NCBI RefSeq assembly: GCF_041228105.1
Contig: NZ_CP166097.1
Location: 4,774,001-4,838,000 of the forward strand
Length of the DNA stretch: 64,000 nt
Direction: 5' to 3'
From: Pectobacterium aroidearum
GTDB lineage: Bacteria > Pseudomonadota > Gammaproteobacteria > Enterobacterales > Enterobacteriaceae
Made by a program: the position numbers and the translations under genes. The notes beneath the pieces are model-generated. The model worked only from the letters and a program-made list of their open reading frames with translations, ran no database searches and was not told the origin of the DNA. Positions 1 to 13,193 of the stretch are shown here, piece by piece (positions within the stretch are counted from its first letter, which is position 1; every line of letters starts with the position of its first letter).

Positions 1-88
1 CATAACGTAAAACGACGGTTTATACGGTGCGGCCGCACAGATTCACAGCACGATATATCAGCCGCTACCGCCAGTATCGTCTGCTACA

Positions 89-1018
89 TCAGACTTCATC
101 ATAGCGGTAGGGCGTCCCCAGCGCGGAACCCTGTACGCCGTGCGTTTGCAGATAGCGATCCAACTCCACCATGCCCGTCCAGCGGTTTTCACACCACAGC
201 GGCGCCAGCAGGGTCGGACGGCGAGCGCTGGCAGAAATGCGGTGATAGATCACCTCCGGCGGCGTATGGCGAATCATCTCTCCCGCCGTCTCCACGTAGC
301 GATCCAGCGCCAGCTCGGGCAGCCTTCCCGCTCGCCAGGCTTTCGCCATCGTGCTGCCTTCCACGATATGGAGAGGGTGAAGCTTAATGCCCTCTACGCC
401 AGTCTCAACCACCTGCTCTAGCGTCGATAAACAGCGCTGGGCGTCTTCTCCCGGTAAACCGACAATCAGATGGCTACACACTTTCAGACCGCGCTCACGC
501 GCGCGGCGTGTGGTTTCCTGATAGCAGGCGAAATCATGTCCGCGATTAATTCGGTGCAGCGTTTTGTCACACGCGCTTTGCAGCCCCAGTTCCAGCCAGA
601 CCTCGTAACCCTGTTCATGATAGCGGGACAGCAAATCCAGCACCGCATCAGGCACGCAGTCAGGGCGCGTGCCCACGCACAGCCCCACCATTTCGGCCTG
701 CATCAGCGCTTCCTGATACATGCTTTCCAGAACCTGAACTTCGGCATAGGTGCTGGTATAAGCCTGAAAATAAGCCAGATAGCGTTTGGCCCGGTTCACC
801 TTTCCCGCCTGCGTTTCCAGCTGCTGCGCGATGCTGCGTTGCTGCATCTGTTCATCGGCAAACGAGGCCACATTACAAAACGTACACCCGCCTCGCCCCA
901 GCGTGCCATCACGGTTAGGGCAATTAAAACCACCGTGTAGCGTCAGCTTGTGGATCTTCTCGCCGTAACGACGTTGAAGATTTCCGCCAAACATATTGAT
1001 TAATTTTTGCAATTGCAT
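89..1018 (-). CDS. yhcC: YhcC-family radical SAM protein (TIGR01212 type)
   Basis: This is a radical S-adenosylmethionine protein of 309 residues, the usual size for the enterobacterial YhcC family. The N-terminal region carries the cluster cysteines C33, C45 and C48 in the spacing C-x11-C-x2-C, which is typical of this family and longer than the classical CxxxCxxC motif. The substrate of YhcC is not established; related proteins are placed near tRNA-modifying and Elp3-like enzymes, but I do not assign a reaction. The gene diverges from gltB, the same arrangement as in Escherichia coli, where arcB lies downstream; only 88 bases remain before the window edge and no gene can be read there. The ATG at 1016-1018 begins a protein matching the family N-terminus. 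Confidence 0.85.
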   Translation of the reverse strand: MQLQKLINMFGGNLQRRYGEKIHKLTLHGGFNCPNRDGTLGRGGCTFCNVASFADEQMQQRSIAQQLETQAGKVNRAKRYLAYFQAYTSTYAEVQVLESMYQEALMQAEMVGLCVGTRPDCVPDAVLDLLSRYHEQGYEVWLELGLQSACDKTLHRINRGHDFACYQETTRRARERGLKVCSHLIVGLPGEDAQRCLSTLEQVVETGVEGIKLHPLHIVEGSTMAKAWRAGRLPELALDRYVETAGEMIRHTPPEVIYHRISASARRPTLLAPLWCENRWTGMVELDRYLQTHGVQGSALGTPYRYDEV

Positions 1019-1669
1019 ATTCTAACCTGCTCCCTTGAGGAACAGCAGACTACCTTTCTCTTGCCCCCTTCGCGATGACCGCGATCAATCACACACATCC
1101 CAATGAAATGCATTTTTATTCGCTTTTAGTGAAAATAAACTCACGTCGGTGCTAATTAATTTTTCTTATCCCGTATGCAGGCTTAATGAAAAGATGAAGC
1201 AATACTTAAAAATAGTTTCATAAAATCTAAAAGTAGCCATATACAGCAGAATATTCTAGAGCGCAGAAAGAACGTAGCATGGATAAGGGTTCTCACGCTT
1301 TTGTATAGTGATACAGCTCACACTTCAATTAAATCCCATATTCACTTCCCGAGATAGTTTTTCTAAAAAAATCATTATGTTTCATAGGTATAATTAAAAA
1401 TTATCGTTTATCAGCACATTTTGCACTGGTATTTGACCTGAACAGGGTTTCTCGCTAATTTGGGAATCCGCTGGAAGCTTTCCTGACGGGTCCATGATTC
1501 GTCATATTTATGCAGTAAATGAAGACTCCCTCTAAAAACAAGTCATTTACCACTTGTGAGACCGTCACGAGAGGCCGAAGAAGAGAGCGTAATACTAGCC
1601 GCTCAACGCCACGGTGCTTTCTCGCAGTAGGTTGTGAGAGTCACACAGAGCCTGGGGAGGTTCACTAAT
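1019..1669. promoter_or_regulatory. AT-rich intergenic region between yhcC and gltB
   Basis: About 650 bases separate the divergent yhcC and gltB genes, and no convincing gene lies within them. The sequence is clearly more AT-rich than the genes on either side, especially around 1140-1420. In E. coli the gltBD promoter region is long and bound by Lrp and IHF, so the length and composition fit a regulatory region; this is family knowledge, and I did not identify individual operator sites. Confidence 0.5.
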
Positions 1670-4600
1670 ATGTTGTACGATGCATCCCAAGAGAGAGATA
1701 ACTGTGGTTTCGGATTAATCGCCCATATAGAAGGTGAGCCGAGCCACAAAGTAGTGCGTACCGCGATTCACGCACTCGCACGCATGCAGCACCGTGGCGC
1801 AATCCTTGCTGACGGCAAGACTGGCGACGGCTGCGGTTTATTACTTCAGAAGCCCGATCGTTTCTTTCGTCTGGTCGCGGAAGAGCATGGCTGGCGCTTA
1901 GCCAAAAACTACGCCGTTGGCATGATGTTTCTCAATCAGGACGAAGAGCTGGCTCGCGCCACGCGTCGGATTGTAGAAGAAGAGTTGCAGAACGAAACGC
2001 TGTCCGTACTGGGCTGGCGTGAAGTGCCAACCAACCCGGATGTACTGGGTGAAATTGCCCTGTCATCCATGCCGCGTATTGAGCAAATTTTCGTTAACGC
2101 CCCCGCTGGCTGGCGTCAACGTGATATGGAACGCCGTCTGTTCATGGCGCGCCGCCGTATCGAAAAGCGCATCGAAGATAAAGACTTCTACGTCTGTAGC
2201 TTCTCCAATCTTGTCACGATCTATAAAGGTCTGTGTATGCCGGCGGATTTGCCGCGCTTCTACCTCGATCTGGCTGACCTACGTCTGGAATCTTCGATCT
2301 GTCTGTTCCACCAGCGTTTCTCAACCAACACCGTGCCACGCTGGCCACTGGCGCAGCCGTTCCGCTATCTGGCGCACAACGGCGAAATCAACACCATCGC
2401 CGGTAACCGCCAATGGGCACGCGCGCGTGCTTACAAATTCAAAACCCCGCTGATCCCAGACTTGCAGGATGCCGCGCCGTTCGTCAACGAAACCGGTTCT
2501 GACTCCAGCTCGCTGGATAACATGCTGGAACTGTTCCTGAGCGGCGGGATGGATATCATCCGCGCCATGCGCCTGCTGGTTCCGCCAGCCTGGCAGAACA
2601 ACCCAGATATGGATCCTGAACTGCGCGCCTTCTTCGATTTTAACTCCATGCACATGGAGCCGTGGGATGGCCCGGCCGGTATCGTGATGTCCGACGGGCG
2701 CTATGCCGCTTGTAACCTGGATCGTAACGGCCTGCGCCCTGCGCGCTACGTCATCACCAAAGACAAGCTGATCACCTGCGCATCTGAAGTCGGTATCTGG
2801 GATTATCAGCCGGATGAAGTGGTTGAAAAAGGCCGCGTTGGTCCGGGCGAACTGATGGTGATCGACACCCGCAGCGGCCGTATCCTGCACTCTGCCGAAA
2901 CCGATAACGACCTGAAAAGCCGCCATCCTTACAAAGAGTGGATGGAGAAAAACGTTAAGCGCCTCGTGCCGTTTGAAGAGTTGCCGGACGATCAGGTCGG
3001 CAGCCGTGAATTCAACGACGATCTGCTGGAAACCTACCAGAAACAGTACGGCTACAGCAGTGAAGAGCTGGATCAGGTCATTCGCGTACTGGGCGAAAAC
3101 GGTCAGGAAGCGACCGGTTCCATGGGTGATGACACGCCGTTCGCCGTGCTGTCGAGCCGTCCACGAATCATTTATGACTACTTCCGCCAGCAGTTCGCGC
3201 AGGTCACCAACCCGCCGATCGACCCGCTGCGTGAAGCACATGTGATGTCATTGGCGACCAGCATTGGCCGCGAAATGAACGTCTTCTGTGAAGCGGAAGG
3301 CCAGGCTCACCGTCTGAGCTTTAAATCGCCGATCCTGCTTTACTCCGACTTCACACAGCTGACGTCGCAGGATGAACTGCACTATCGCGCCGACACGCTG
3401 GATCTGACGTTTGATCCGTCGCAGCAAACGCTGCAACAGACCATCGAAAAACTGTGTGACGAAGCAGAAAGCAAAGTCAGAGACGGTGCCGTTCTGCTGG
3501 TGCTGTCTGACCGTGGCATTAGTGAATCACGCCTGCCTGTCCCTGCGCCGATGGCTGTGGGTGCCGTTCAGCGCCGTCTGGTGGAAAAGAGCCTGCGCTG
3601 TGATGCCAACATCATTGTTGAAACCGCCAGTGCACGTGACCCTCACCACTTCGCCGTGCTGTTAGGCTTTGGTGCGACGGCTATCTACCCTTACCTCGCC
3701 TACGAAACGCTGGCGCGGATGGTGGATAACCACACCATCGACAAACCTTACCGCGCCGTGATGCTGAACTACCGTAACGGCATCAACAAAGGCCTGTACA
3801 AAATTATGTCCAAAATGGGCATCTCGACGATTGCGTCTTATCGCTGCTCCAAGCTGTTTGAAGCTGTGGGCCTGCATAAAGATGTGTCGACGCAATGCTT
3901 CCTGGGCGTCGTCAGCCGCATCGGCGGTGCAAACTACAGCGACTTCGAACAGGATCTGCTGAATCTGTCCAAGCGTGCCTGGCTGAAGCGCAAAACACTG
4001 GAACAGGGCGGCCTGCTGAAGTTTGTTCACGGCGGCGAGTACCATGCCTACAACCCGGATGTGGTTACCACGCTGCAAACCGCGGTGAAAACCGGGGAGT
4101 ACAGCGATTACGAGCAATACGCCAAACTGGTTAACGAGCGCCCGGCGGCCACATTACGCGACCTGCTGGCGCTGAAACCACAAGAAGGCGCAGCCATCGC
4201 TATCGACAGCGTTGAACCTGCATCTGAAATGTTCAAACGTTTCGATACCGCAGCCATGTCTATCGGTGCACTCAGCCCAGAAGCGCATGAATCTCTGGCA
4301 GAAGCGATGAACGGGCTGGGCGGTTTCTCCAACTCCGGTGAAGGTGGTGAAGATCCCGCGCGTTACGGCACCAATAAAGTGTCCCGTATCAAGCAGGTTG
4401 CTTCTGGTCGCTTTGGCGTGACACCAGCCTATCTGGTCAACGCCGATGTAATTCAGATTAAAGTGGCACAAGGTGCGAAACCGGGCGAAGGCGGTCAGTT
4501 ACCGGGTGATAAAGTTACGCCGTACATTGCCCGTCTGCGCTATTCCGTGCCGGGCGTGACGCTGATTTCACCTCCGCCACACCATGATATTTACTCTATC

Positions 4601-6130
4601 GAAGACCTGGCTCAGCTGATTTTCGATCTGAAGCAGGTTAACCCGAAAGCGATGATTTCGGTAAAACTGGTGTCCGAACCGGGCGTTGGTACCATCGCTA
4701 CGGGCGTTGCCAAAGCGTATGCCGACCTGATCACCATCGCCGGTTACGACGGCGGCACGGGTGCTAGCCCGCTGTCCTCCGTGAAATACGCGGGCTGCCC
4801 GTGGGAACTGGGTCTGGTAGAAACACAGCAGGCTTTGGTATCCAACGGTCTGCGCCACAAAATCCGCCTGCAGGTGGACGGTGGTCTGAAAACAGGTCTG
4901 GATATCGTCAAAGCGGCGATTCTGGGTGCGGAAAGCTTTGGCTTCGGCACCGGACCGATGGTCGCGCTGGGCTGTAAATACCTGCGTATCTGCCACCTGA
5001 ATAACTGTGCGACAGGCGTTGCGACGCAGGATGAGAAACTGCGCCGCGATCACTATCACGGCCTGCCTGAGCGTGTGACCAACTACTTCCAGTTCATCGC
5101 ACACGAAACCCGCGTGCTGATGGCAGAGTTGGGCGTCAGCCGTCTGGTGGATCTGATTGGCCGCACCGACTTGCTGGTCGAGCTGGACGGTTTCAGCGCT
5201 AAACAGAACAAACTGGATCTGTCTCCGCTGCTGCACGCTGCACAGCCTCAGCCGGGTAAAGCGCTGTACTGCACTGAAAGCAATCTGTCGTTCGATAAAG
5301 GCTTGCTGAACAAAGAGCTGCTGGCACAGGCACAGCCGCACATCGATTCGAAACAGGGCAAAGCACTCTACTTCGATATCCGCAATACCGATCGTTCTGT
5401 CGGCGCGACGCTATCCGGTGCAATTGCCGAGAAACATGGCGATCAAGGGCTGGCTGGCGATCCGATCAAAGCCTACTTCTCCGGTACCGCAGGGCAGAGC
5501 TTTGGCGTCTGGAACGCAGGTGGCGTAGAACTGAAATTAACCGGCGATGCCAACGACTACGTGGGCAAAGGCATGGCGGGCGGCAGCATTTCCGTGCGCC
5601 CTCCGGTGGGTTCAGCCTTCCGCAGCCACGAAGCCAGCATTATTGGTAACACCTGCCTCTACGGTGCTACCGGCGGTAAGCTGTTTGCCGCAGGCCGCGC
5701 AGGTGAGCGTTTCGCCGTGCGTAACTCCGGCTGTATCACCGTGGTAGAAGGCATCGGCGATAACGGCTGTGAGTACATGACGGGCGGTATCGTCTGCGTG
5801 TTGGGTCGTACCGGTGTGAACTTTGGCGCAGGCATGACCGGCGGGTTCGCCTACGTGCTGGATGAAGACGGTGAATTCCGCAAACGCGTTAACCCGGAAC
5901 TGGTAGAGGTGCTGGATGTGGAAGAGCTGGCAATTCACGAAGAGCATCTGCGTGGCCTGATCACCGAGCATGTACAGAATACTGGTTCACACCGCGGAGA
6001 AGAGATCCTCGCTAACTGGCCGACCTGGGCACCGAAGTTTGCTCTGGTGAAACCGAAGTCAAGTGATGTGAAGGCATTGTTGGGTCACCGTAGTCGTTCC
6101 GCAGCCGAGCTGCGGGTTCAGGCGCAGTAA
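1670..6130 (+). CDS. gltB: Glutamate synthase (NADPH) large subunit
   Basis: GltB transfers the amide group of glutamine to 2-oxoglutarate, giving two glutamates, in complex with GltD. I take the ATG at 1670 as the start because GGGAGG lies nine bases upstream and because it leaves an 11-residue propeptide before Cys12, the nucleophile of the N-terminal class II amidotransferase domain (mature N-terminus CGFGLIAHIEG). An in-frame GTG at 1634 is less likely. The 1486-residue product equals the E. coli length. The FMN/synthase domain follows, with 3Fe-4S cysteines around residues 1102-1113 in the pattern Cx5Cx4C, and the C-terminal glycine-rich beta-helix domain ends in AELRVQAQ. gltD begins nine bases after the stop, so the two form an operon. 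Confidence 0.97.
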   Translation: MLYDASQERDNCGFGLIAHIEGEPSHKVVRTAIHALARMQHRGAILADGKTGDGCGLLLQKPDRFFRLVAEEHGWRLAKNYAVGMMFLNQDEELARATRRIVEEELQNETLSVLGWREVPTNPDVLGEIALSSMPRIEQIFVNAPAGWRQRDMERRLFMARRRIEKRIEDKDFYVCSFSNLVTIYKGLCMPADLPRFYLDLADLRLESSICLFHQRFSTNTVPRWPLAQPFRYLAHNGEINTIAGNRQWARARAYKFKTPLIPDLQDAAPFVNETGSDSSSLDNMLELFLSGGMDIIRAMRLLVPPAWQNNPDMDPELRAFFDFNSMHMEPWDGPAGIVMSDGRYAACNLDRNGLRPARYVITKDKLITCASEVGIWDYQPDEVVEKGRVGPGELMVIDTRSGRILHSAETDNDLKSRHPYKEWMEKNVKRLVPFEELPDDQVGSREFNDDLLETYQKQYGYSSEELDQVIRVLGENGQEATGSMGDDTPFAVLSSRPRIIYDYFRQQFAQVTNPPIDPLREAHVMSLATSIGREMNVFCEAEGQAHRLSFKSPILLYSDFTQLTSQDELHYRADTLDLTFDPSQQTLQQTIEKLCDEAESKVRDGAVLLVLSDRGISESRLPVPAPMAVGAVQRRLVEKSLRCDANIIVETASARDPHHFAVLLGFGATAIYPYLAYETLARMVDNHTIDKPYRAVMLNYRNGINKGLYKIMSKMGISTIASYRCSKLFEAVGLHKDVSTQCFLGVVSRIGGANYSDFEQDLLNLSKRAWLKRKTLEQGGLLKFVHGGEYHAYNPDVVTTLQTAVKTGEYSDYEQYAKLVNERPAATLRDLLALKPQEGAAIAIDSVEPASEMFKRFDTAAMSIGALSPEAHESLAEAMNGLGGFSNSGEGGEDPARYGTNKVSRIKQVASGRFGVTPAYLVNADVIQIKVAQGAKPGEGGQLPGDKVTPYIARLRYSVPGVTLISPPPHHDIYSIEDLAQLIFDLKQVNPKAMISVKLVSEPGVGTIATGVAKAYADLITIAGYDGGTGASPLSSVKYAGCPWELGLVETQQALVSNGLRHKIRLQVDGGLKTGLDIVKAAILGAESFGFGTGPMVALGCKYLRICHLNNCATGVATQDEKLRRDHYHGLPERVTNYFQFIAHETRVLMAELGVSRLVDLIGRTDLLVELDGFSAKQNKLDLSPLLHAAQPQPGKALYCTESNLSFDKGLLNKELLAQAQPHIDSKQGKALYFDIRNTDRSVGATLSGAIAEKHGDQGLAGDPIKAYFSGTAGQSFGVWNAGGVELKLTGDANDYVGKGMAGGSISVRPPVGSAFRSHEASIIGNTCLYGATGGKLFAAGRAGERFAVRNSGCITVVEGIGDNGCEYMTGGIVCVLGRTGVNFGAGMTGGFAYVLDEDGEFRKRVNPELVEVLDVEELAIHEEHLRGLITEHVQNTGSHRGEEILANWPTWAPKFALVKPKSSDVKALLGHRSRSAAELRVQAQ

Positions 6131-7558
<1,428 letters not shown>

Positions 7559-7578
7559 GAACGACTCACTTCTCTTAA

Positions 7579-7605
7579 GGGCAGCGCTGGCTGCCCTTTT
7601 CTTTT
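7579..7605 (+). terminator. Rho-independent terminator of gltBD
   Basis: A perfect 7-bp stem, GGGCAGC at 7579-7585 with GCTGCCC at 7590-7596, and a GCTG loop are followed by TTTTCTTTT, 20 bases after the gltD stop. Confidence 0.9.
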
Positions 7606-7624
7606 CCCACCGTAACCTCAGTAT

Positions 7625-8038
7625 TCAATCTTTACCTGCATAAAGCGCGATAATATCCTGCTCAGTCAGCGTCGGCGTCTTCTCAACAAATGAGTAGTAG
7701 CCCGGTTTCTTATCAATATAAATCTGCGATATCAGCTTCTTATCCGTCTCGTCGGCAAAGAAACCCGCCGGAATATGGTAGGCATCACCGCCACGCAATC
7801 GGTAGAACAGATGTGTTCCGCATACGCGGCAAAAACCGCGCTCGGCCCATTCCGATGACGGCCAGACCGTAATATTCTCCTCGCCTTCTATCTCAATCGC
7901 CGGATCGGTACATTCAACCGCCATGAGCGGCCCACCGCCCCACGTCTGGCACATTCCACAGTGACAGGCAGCAACGTCCCGGACCGAATGCGCCGTGGAA
8001 ATCGTTACGCCGCCACATAAACAACGACCTTGATGCAT
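7625..8038 (-). CDS. GFA-family (CENP-V/GFA domain) zinc protein
   Basis: The 137-residue product belongs to the glutathione-dependent formaldehyde-activating (GFA)/CENP-V family. Zinc-binding cysteines sit in the motifs CLCGG near residue 6, CHCGMCQ and CRVCGTH. Members of this family are often named GFA enzymes by domain alone, and a role in formaldehyde metabolism cannot be claimed here. The start at 8038 is chosen because AGGAG lies just upstream and because the protein then opens directly with the first zinc motif; a longer frame to 8086 lacks such support. The gene converges on gltD and stands alone. Confidence 0.8.
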   Translation of the reverse strand: MHQGRCLCGGVTISTAHSVRDVAACHCGMCQTWGGGPLMAVECTDPAIEIEGEENITVWPSSEWAERGFCRVCGTHLFYRLRGGDAYHIPAGFFADETDKKLISQIYIDKKPGYYSFVEKTPTLTEQDIIALYAGKD

Positions 8039-9190
<1,152 letters not shown>

Positions 9191-9228
9191 GGGCAATTTC
9201 AGTTAACACTATTTTCAGCTAGCAACAC

Positions 9229-9261
9229 GAAAAATAAGAAAGGGCACCGCAGTGGTGCCCT
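9229..9261 (-). terminator. Terminator of sspA-sspB
   Basis: The stem AGGGCACC (9241-9248) pairs with GGTGCCCT (9254-9261) around a 5-base loop. Read on the minus strand it is followed by TTTCTTATTTTT, so it ends leftward transcription just after the sspB stop at 9272. It may also serve budC from the other side. Confidence 0.85.
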
Positions 9262-9271
9262 TGAAAATGAC

Positions 9272-9775
9272 TTATTTAACCACCCGCAGCGATGGCCTGC
9301 CACCTTTAGGCGGCTGTGGCGGTTCATCATCAGAACCAGAGCCACCGTCAGGGGCTTCAGAATCAGGCGAGCTATCGACAATCGACATCACTGTCCCTGA
9401 AGGGGCGCCTTCCTGGAAGTCTTCAAATTCGCCTGCGGATTCTTCGTAAGCAGGTTCAGGCTCAAACATCGTTCCAGCCCCGTTCTCACGCGCATAAATC
9501 GCCATTACGGCCGCCATCGGCACGTAGACCTGGCGCGGTACGCCGCCAAAACGGGCATTGAAACGAACGCTGTCATCAGCTAACTCAAGGCCGCCAACAG
9601 CGCGCGGTGCGATATTCAGCACGATCTGGCCGTCACGGGCGAACTCCATCGGCACCATAACACCCGGCAGAGTGACATCTACCACCAGATGAGGCGTTAA
9701 TTGGTTATCCAGCAACCAATCATAAAAAGCCCGTAATAAATACGGACGACGCGGAGACAGTTGAGACAACGCCAT
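9272..9775 (-). CDS. sspB: ClpXP protease specificity-enhancing factor SspB
   Basis: SspB is the adaptor that tethers ssrA-tagged and some other substrates to ClpXP. The 167-residue product has the conserved substrate-binding body (RRPYLLRAFYDWLLDNQLTP, then the PRAVGGLEL and FNARFGGVPRQV segments), a long acidic linker from about residue 115, and the C-terminal ClpX-binding tail GGRPSLRVVK, which matches the E. coli tail closely. The ATG lies five bases after the sspA stop, so the genes form the usual sspAB operon. Confidence 0.96.
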   Translation of the reverse strand: MALSQLSPRRPYLLRAFYDWLLDNQLTPHLVVDVTLPGVMVPMEFARDGQIVLNIAPRAVGGLELADDSVRFNARFGGVPRQVYVPMAAVMAIYARENGAGTMFEPEPAYEESAGEFEDFQEGAPSGTVMSIVDSSPDSEAPDGGSGSDDEPPQPPKGGRPSLRVVK

Positions 9776-9780
9776 ACGGT

Positions 9781-10422
9781 TTAACCTCGGGTTTGCAAAC
9801 GCATTTCACGTTCCACTTCCGTCAGGGAAGCCAGGAACGCATCACGCTCAAAGACGCGAGTCATGTAGCCTTTCAGTTCTTTCGCGCCCGAACCACTCAG
9901 TTCAATGCCTAACTGCGGCAAACGCCACAGCAGCGGAGCCAGATAGCAATCCACCAGACTGAACTCTTCGCTCATGAAATAAGGTGCTTCGTTAAACACC
10001 GGAGCAATAGCCAGCAGCTCTTCACGCAGTTGCTTACGCGCCGCGTCCGCTTCCTGCGCACTGCCATGGGTAATTTTCTTCAATAAAGAATACCAGTCGC
10101 TCTCAATGCGATGCATCATCAGGCGGCTGTTACCGCGAGCTACCGGGTAGACAGGCATTAACGGCGGATGAGGAAAACGTTCATCCAGATACTCCATGAT
10201 AATGCGTGATTCATAGAGCGTCAGTTCACGATCGACCAGCGTTGGCACGGAACCGTAAGGATTGAGGTCAATAAGATCCTGAGGCAGATTATCCATGTCT
10301 ACCTGCTCAATCTCGACACTCACACCTTTTTCCGCCAATACGATGCGGACCTGATGGCTAAAAATGTCGGATGGACCAGAAAACAGCGTCATTACCGAAC
10401 GTTTGTTGGCAGCGACAGCCAT
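9781..10422 (-). CDS. sspA: Stringent starvation protein A
   Basis: SspA is an RNA-polymerase-associated protein with a glutathione-S-transferase fold that acts in stationary phase and acid tolerance. The 213-residue product opens with MAVAANKRSVMTLFSGPSD and has the thioredoxin-like N-terminal domain followed by the helical C-terminal domain. The start at 10422 is chosen over the longer frame to 10509 because GGAGG lies just upstream and because it gives the length of E. coli SspA (212). It is the first gene of the sspAB operon. Confidence 0.96.
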   Translation of the reverse strand: MAVAANKRSVMTLFSGPSDIFSHQVRIVLAEKGVSVEIEQVDMDNLPQDLIDLNPYGSVPTLVDRELTLYESRIIMEYLDERFPHPPLMPVYPVARGNSRLMMHRIESDWYSLLKKITHGSAQEADAARKQLREELLAIAPVFNEAPYFMSEEFSLVDCYLAPLLWRLPQLGIELSGSGAKELKGYMTRVFERDAFLASLTEVEREMRLQTRG

Positions 10423-10691
10423 GAAAACCTCCAAGTTTATCGAGAAAATATGGCGAATAGCCGCGCAGTCAGTAACCTGCAAACCGCTATTCGAAATTCT
10501 GCTCGCCAATGTGTGTAAACGTCACCTGACAAAATTCGGCGTTTTAGGCAGCTACGAGATAGCTGGCACACAGGCATAAAATCGGCGAATAGCTTATCAG
10601 ATTTTGTTCGTTTTGTGGGGGTATAAGCGTAATTTCATCGCTAACATACGGAAAGCAAAGCGTATATTGCGAGGAATTTTTTTTCAGACAT

Positions 10692-10721
10692 AAAAAACCC
10701 GGTGACCAGCACCGGGTTTTT
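10692..10721 (-). terminator. Terminator of rplM-rpsI
   Basis: The perfect stem CCCGGTG (10698-10704) with CACCGGG (10710-10716) is flanked by A6 and T5 runs, so it can work in both directions; on the minus strand it ends the rplM-rpsI operon. It lies in the 330-base gap (10423-10752) that also contains the sspA promoter region and no gene. Confidence 0.9.
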
Positions 10722-10752
10722 CGCATTGATTTCGCTGCAAAGCAGCAAGAAA

Positions 10753-11148
<396 letters not shown>

Positions 11149-11160
11149 CTATAATCCCGA

Positions 11161-11607
<447 letters not shown>

Positions 11608-11749
11608 TTAGTTACACGTTGGTGAACACCCAAACGCTCAAAAACAGTTGAGGCTCACACGACCATCAAGTCCAGCAAACCTACCCCTTCGAATAGCCAT
11701 TGCCGGCACTATAAAGTTTTTGGGAAAAAAACTTTGTTGTAACGTGGGG

Positions 11750-11770
11750 TCGCAAGATTATAGAGAAGTC
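11750..11770 (-). promoter_or_regulatory. Candidate rplM promoter (-10 TATAAT)
   Basis: On the minus strand a perfect TATAAT hexamer lies at 11762-11757, about 170 bases upstream of rplM. I do not see a good -35 hexamer at standard spacing, so the call rests on the -10 alone. The long leader that would result is compatible with autogenous control by L13, which is known in E. coli but not demonstrated here. Confidence 0.4.
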
Positions 11771-11826
11771 ATTCCCAAAGATCGACCTTTTTTCACACGC
11801 AAATGACTAAAAAACCGCAGCCTGCG

Positions 11827-12978
11827 TTATGCCAAATGTGGCTGTCGTAAGTACTCTTCACTCTGCATTTCCTGCAAACGGGACAGACAGCGCTGATATT
11901 CAAATTTCAGGTGTTCTCCCTGATAAATCTCAAACATGGATGCCTGGGCAGAAATAATCAATTTGATGCGACGCTCGTAGCACTCATCCACCAGCGCCAG
12001 AAAACGGCGGGCGGTGTTTTCTTCCTTCGTTTCCATCACGGTCACATTGTGCAGCAGCATCGTGTGGTAGAGACGCGAAAGCGCGATGTAATCATTCTGG
12101 CTGCGCGCTTCAGTACACAGCGTGTGGAAATCAACCGCCAGCACGCCCTCACTCACACCGAGTGTCGCCAACGGGCGATGATTGATCTCCAGCACCGGCC
12201 CCGGCGTCTGCCAGCGTTTCCCCGTCAGGCGGGTAAACATCTGCTGCATCGTGGCCTCAGTCTCTTCATTCAACGGAGACAGATAAAGGTGTGCCTGTGT
12301 CAGTGTGCGCAAACGATAATCGATACCTGCATCGACATTACGCACTTCACAGTGCTGTTTAATCAGCTCAATCGCAGGAAGAAAACGGGCGCGTTGTAAT
12401 CCATTGCGATAGAGATCGTCTGGCGGAATATTCGACGTCGCCACCAGCGCGATGCCACGAGCAAACAGCGCCCGCAGTAGTTCAGCCAGCAACATCGCAT
12501 CGGTAATGTCAGAAACGAAAAATTCATCGAAACACAGCACATCAGTTTCAGCTTTGAACCCATCAGCCACTTTTTCCAGCGGATTTTCCTGTCCCTGAAA
12601 CTGGTTAAGTTCTTCATGCACGCGCAGCATAAAACGATGAAAATGCAGGCGCATTTTGCGCTCAGCGGGCAAGCTGTGAAAAAACATATCCATCAGCCAG
12701 GTTTTACCGCGTCCGACGCCGCCCCACATATACAACCCTTGAACTGGCGCAGATTCACGTTTCTCACGTAGCCCAAGCCAGCTACGCCATTTTCCCACGC
12801 GGCCGGATGCCCCTGCATTATCATCAGCAGCACGTTCGCATAGCGCCTGATGTATCGCTTCCAGGCGCACAACCGTTTGCCGCTGCACCTCATCCGGCTG
12901 ATATTCACCAGCGGAAAGCGCCTGCTGATAAAGTGCCAAGGGTGTTGTTTGCTGCCGTGTTGTCTGTGGAGTAGCCAT
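11827..12978 (-). CDS. zapE: Cell division protein ZapE (AFG1-like ATPase)
   Basis: ZapE is an AFG1/LACE1-type AAA ATPase that associates with the Z ring under stress. The product has 383 residues. The Walker A motif GGVGRGKT is at residues 86-93 and the Walker B-like segment DVLCFDEFFVSDITDA lies about 60 residues later, both characteristic of this family. The gene diverges from zapG, the order seen in E. coli (yhcM-yhcB). Confidence 0.93.
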   Translation of the reverse strand: MATPQTTRQQTTPLALYQQALSAGEYQPDEVQRQTVVRLEAIHQALCERAADDNAGASGRVGKWRSWLGLREKRESAPVQGLYMWGGVGRGKTWLMDMFFHSLPAERKMRLHFHRFMLRVHEELNQFQGQENPLEKVADGFKAETDVLCFDEFFVSDITDAMLLAELLRALFARGIALVATSNIPPDDLYRNGLQRARFLPAIELIKQHCEVRNVDAGIDYRLRTLTQAHLYLSPLNEETEATMQQMFTRLTGKRWQTPGPVLEINHRPLATLGVSEGVLAVDFHTLCTEARSQNDYIALSRLYHTMLLHNVTVMETKEENTARRFLALVDECYERRIKLIISAQASMFEIYQGEHLKFEYQRCLSRLQEMQSEEYLRQPHLA

Positions 12979-13193
12979 CGCAATCCCTGAGAAAAAAGTT
13001 AGTCGTGTTTTGCTGTGTGTTGCCGTCGATTTAAGCCGTAATCGTCGCAGTTAACAACCTTGATGTCTGCGGTGGGTCAACATTCCCTTCCGTCATCGAG
13101 TATCAGGATTCCACTCAGGCAAGGTTAACGGTTATAGTGACTATTATTAAGTGAAAAACCCTACGGGACAACGACGTCAAAATAGGAGCTATT

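Noticed and set aside
2321..5341. Long minus-strand open frames across gltB, such as 2321-3241 and 4568-5341
   Set aside because: They lie opposite a highly conserved, certain gene, have no ribosome-binding site or family pattern, and are explained by the codon usage of gltB.
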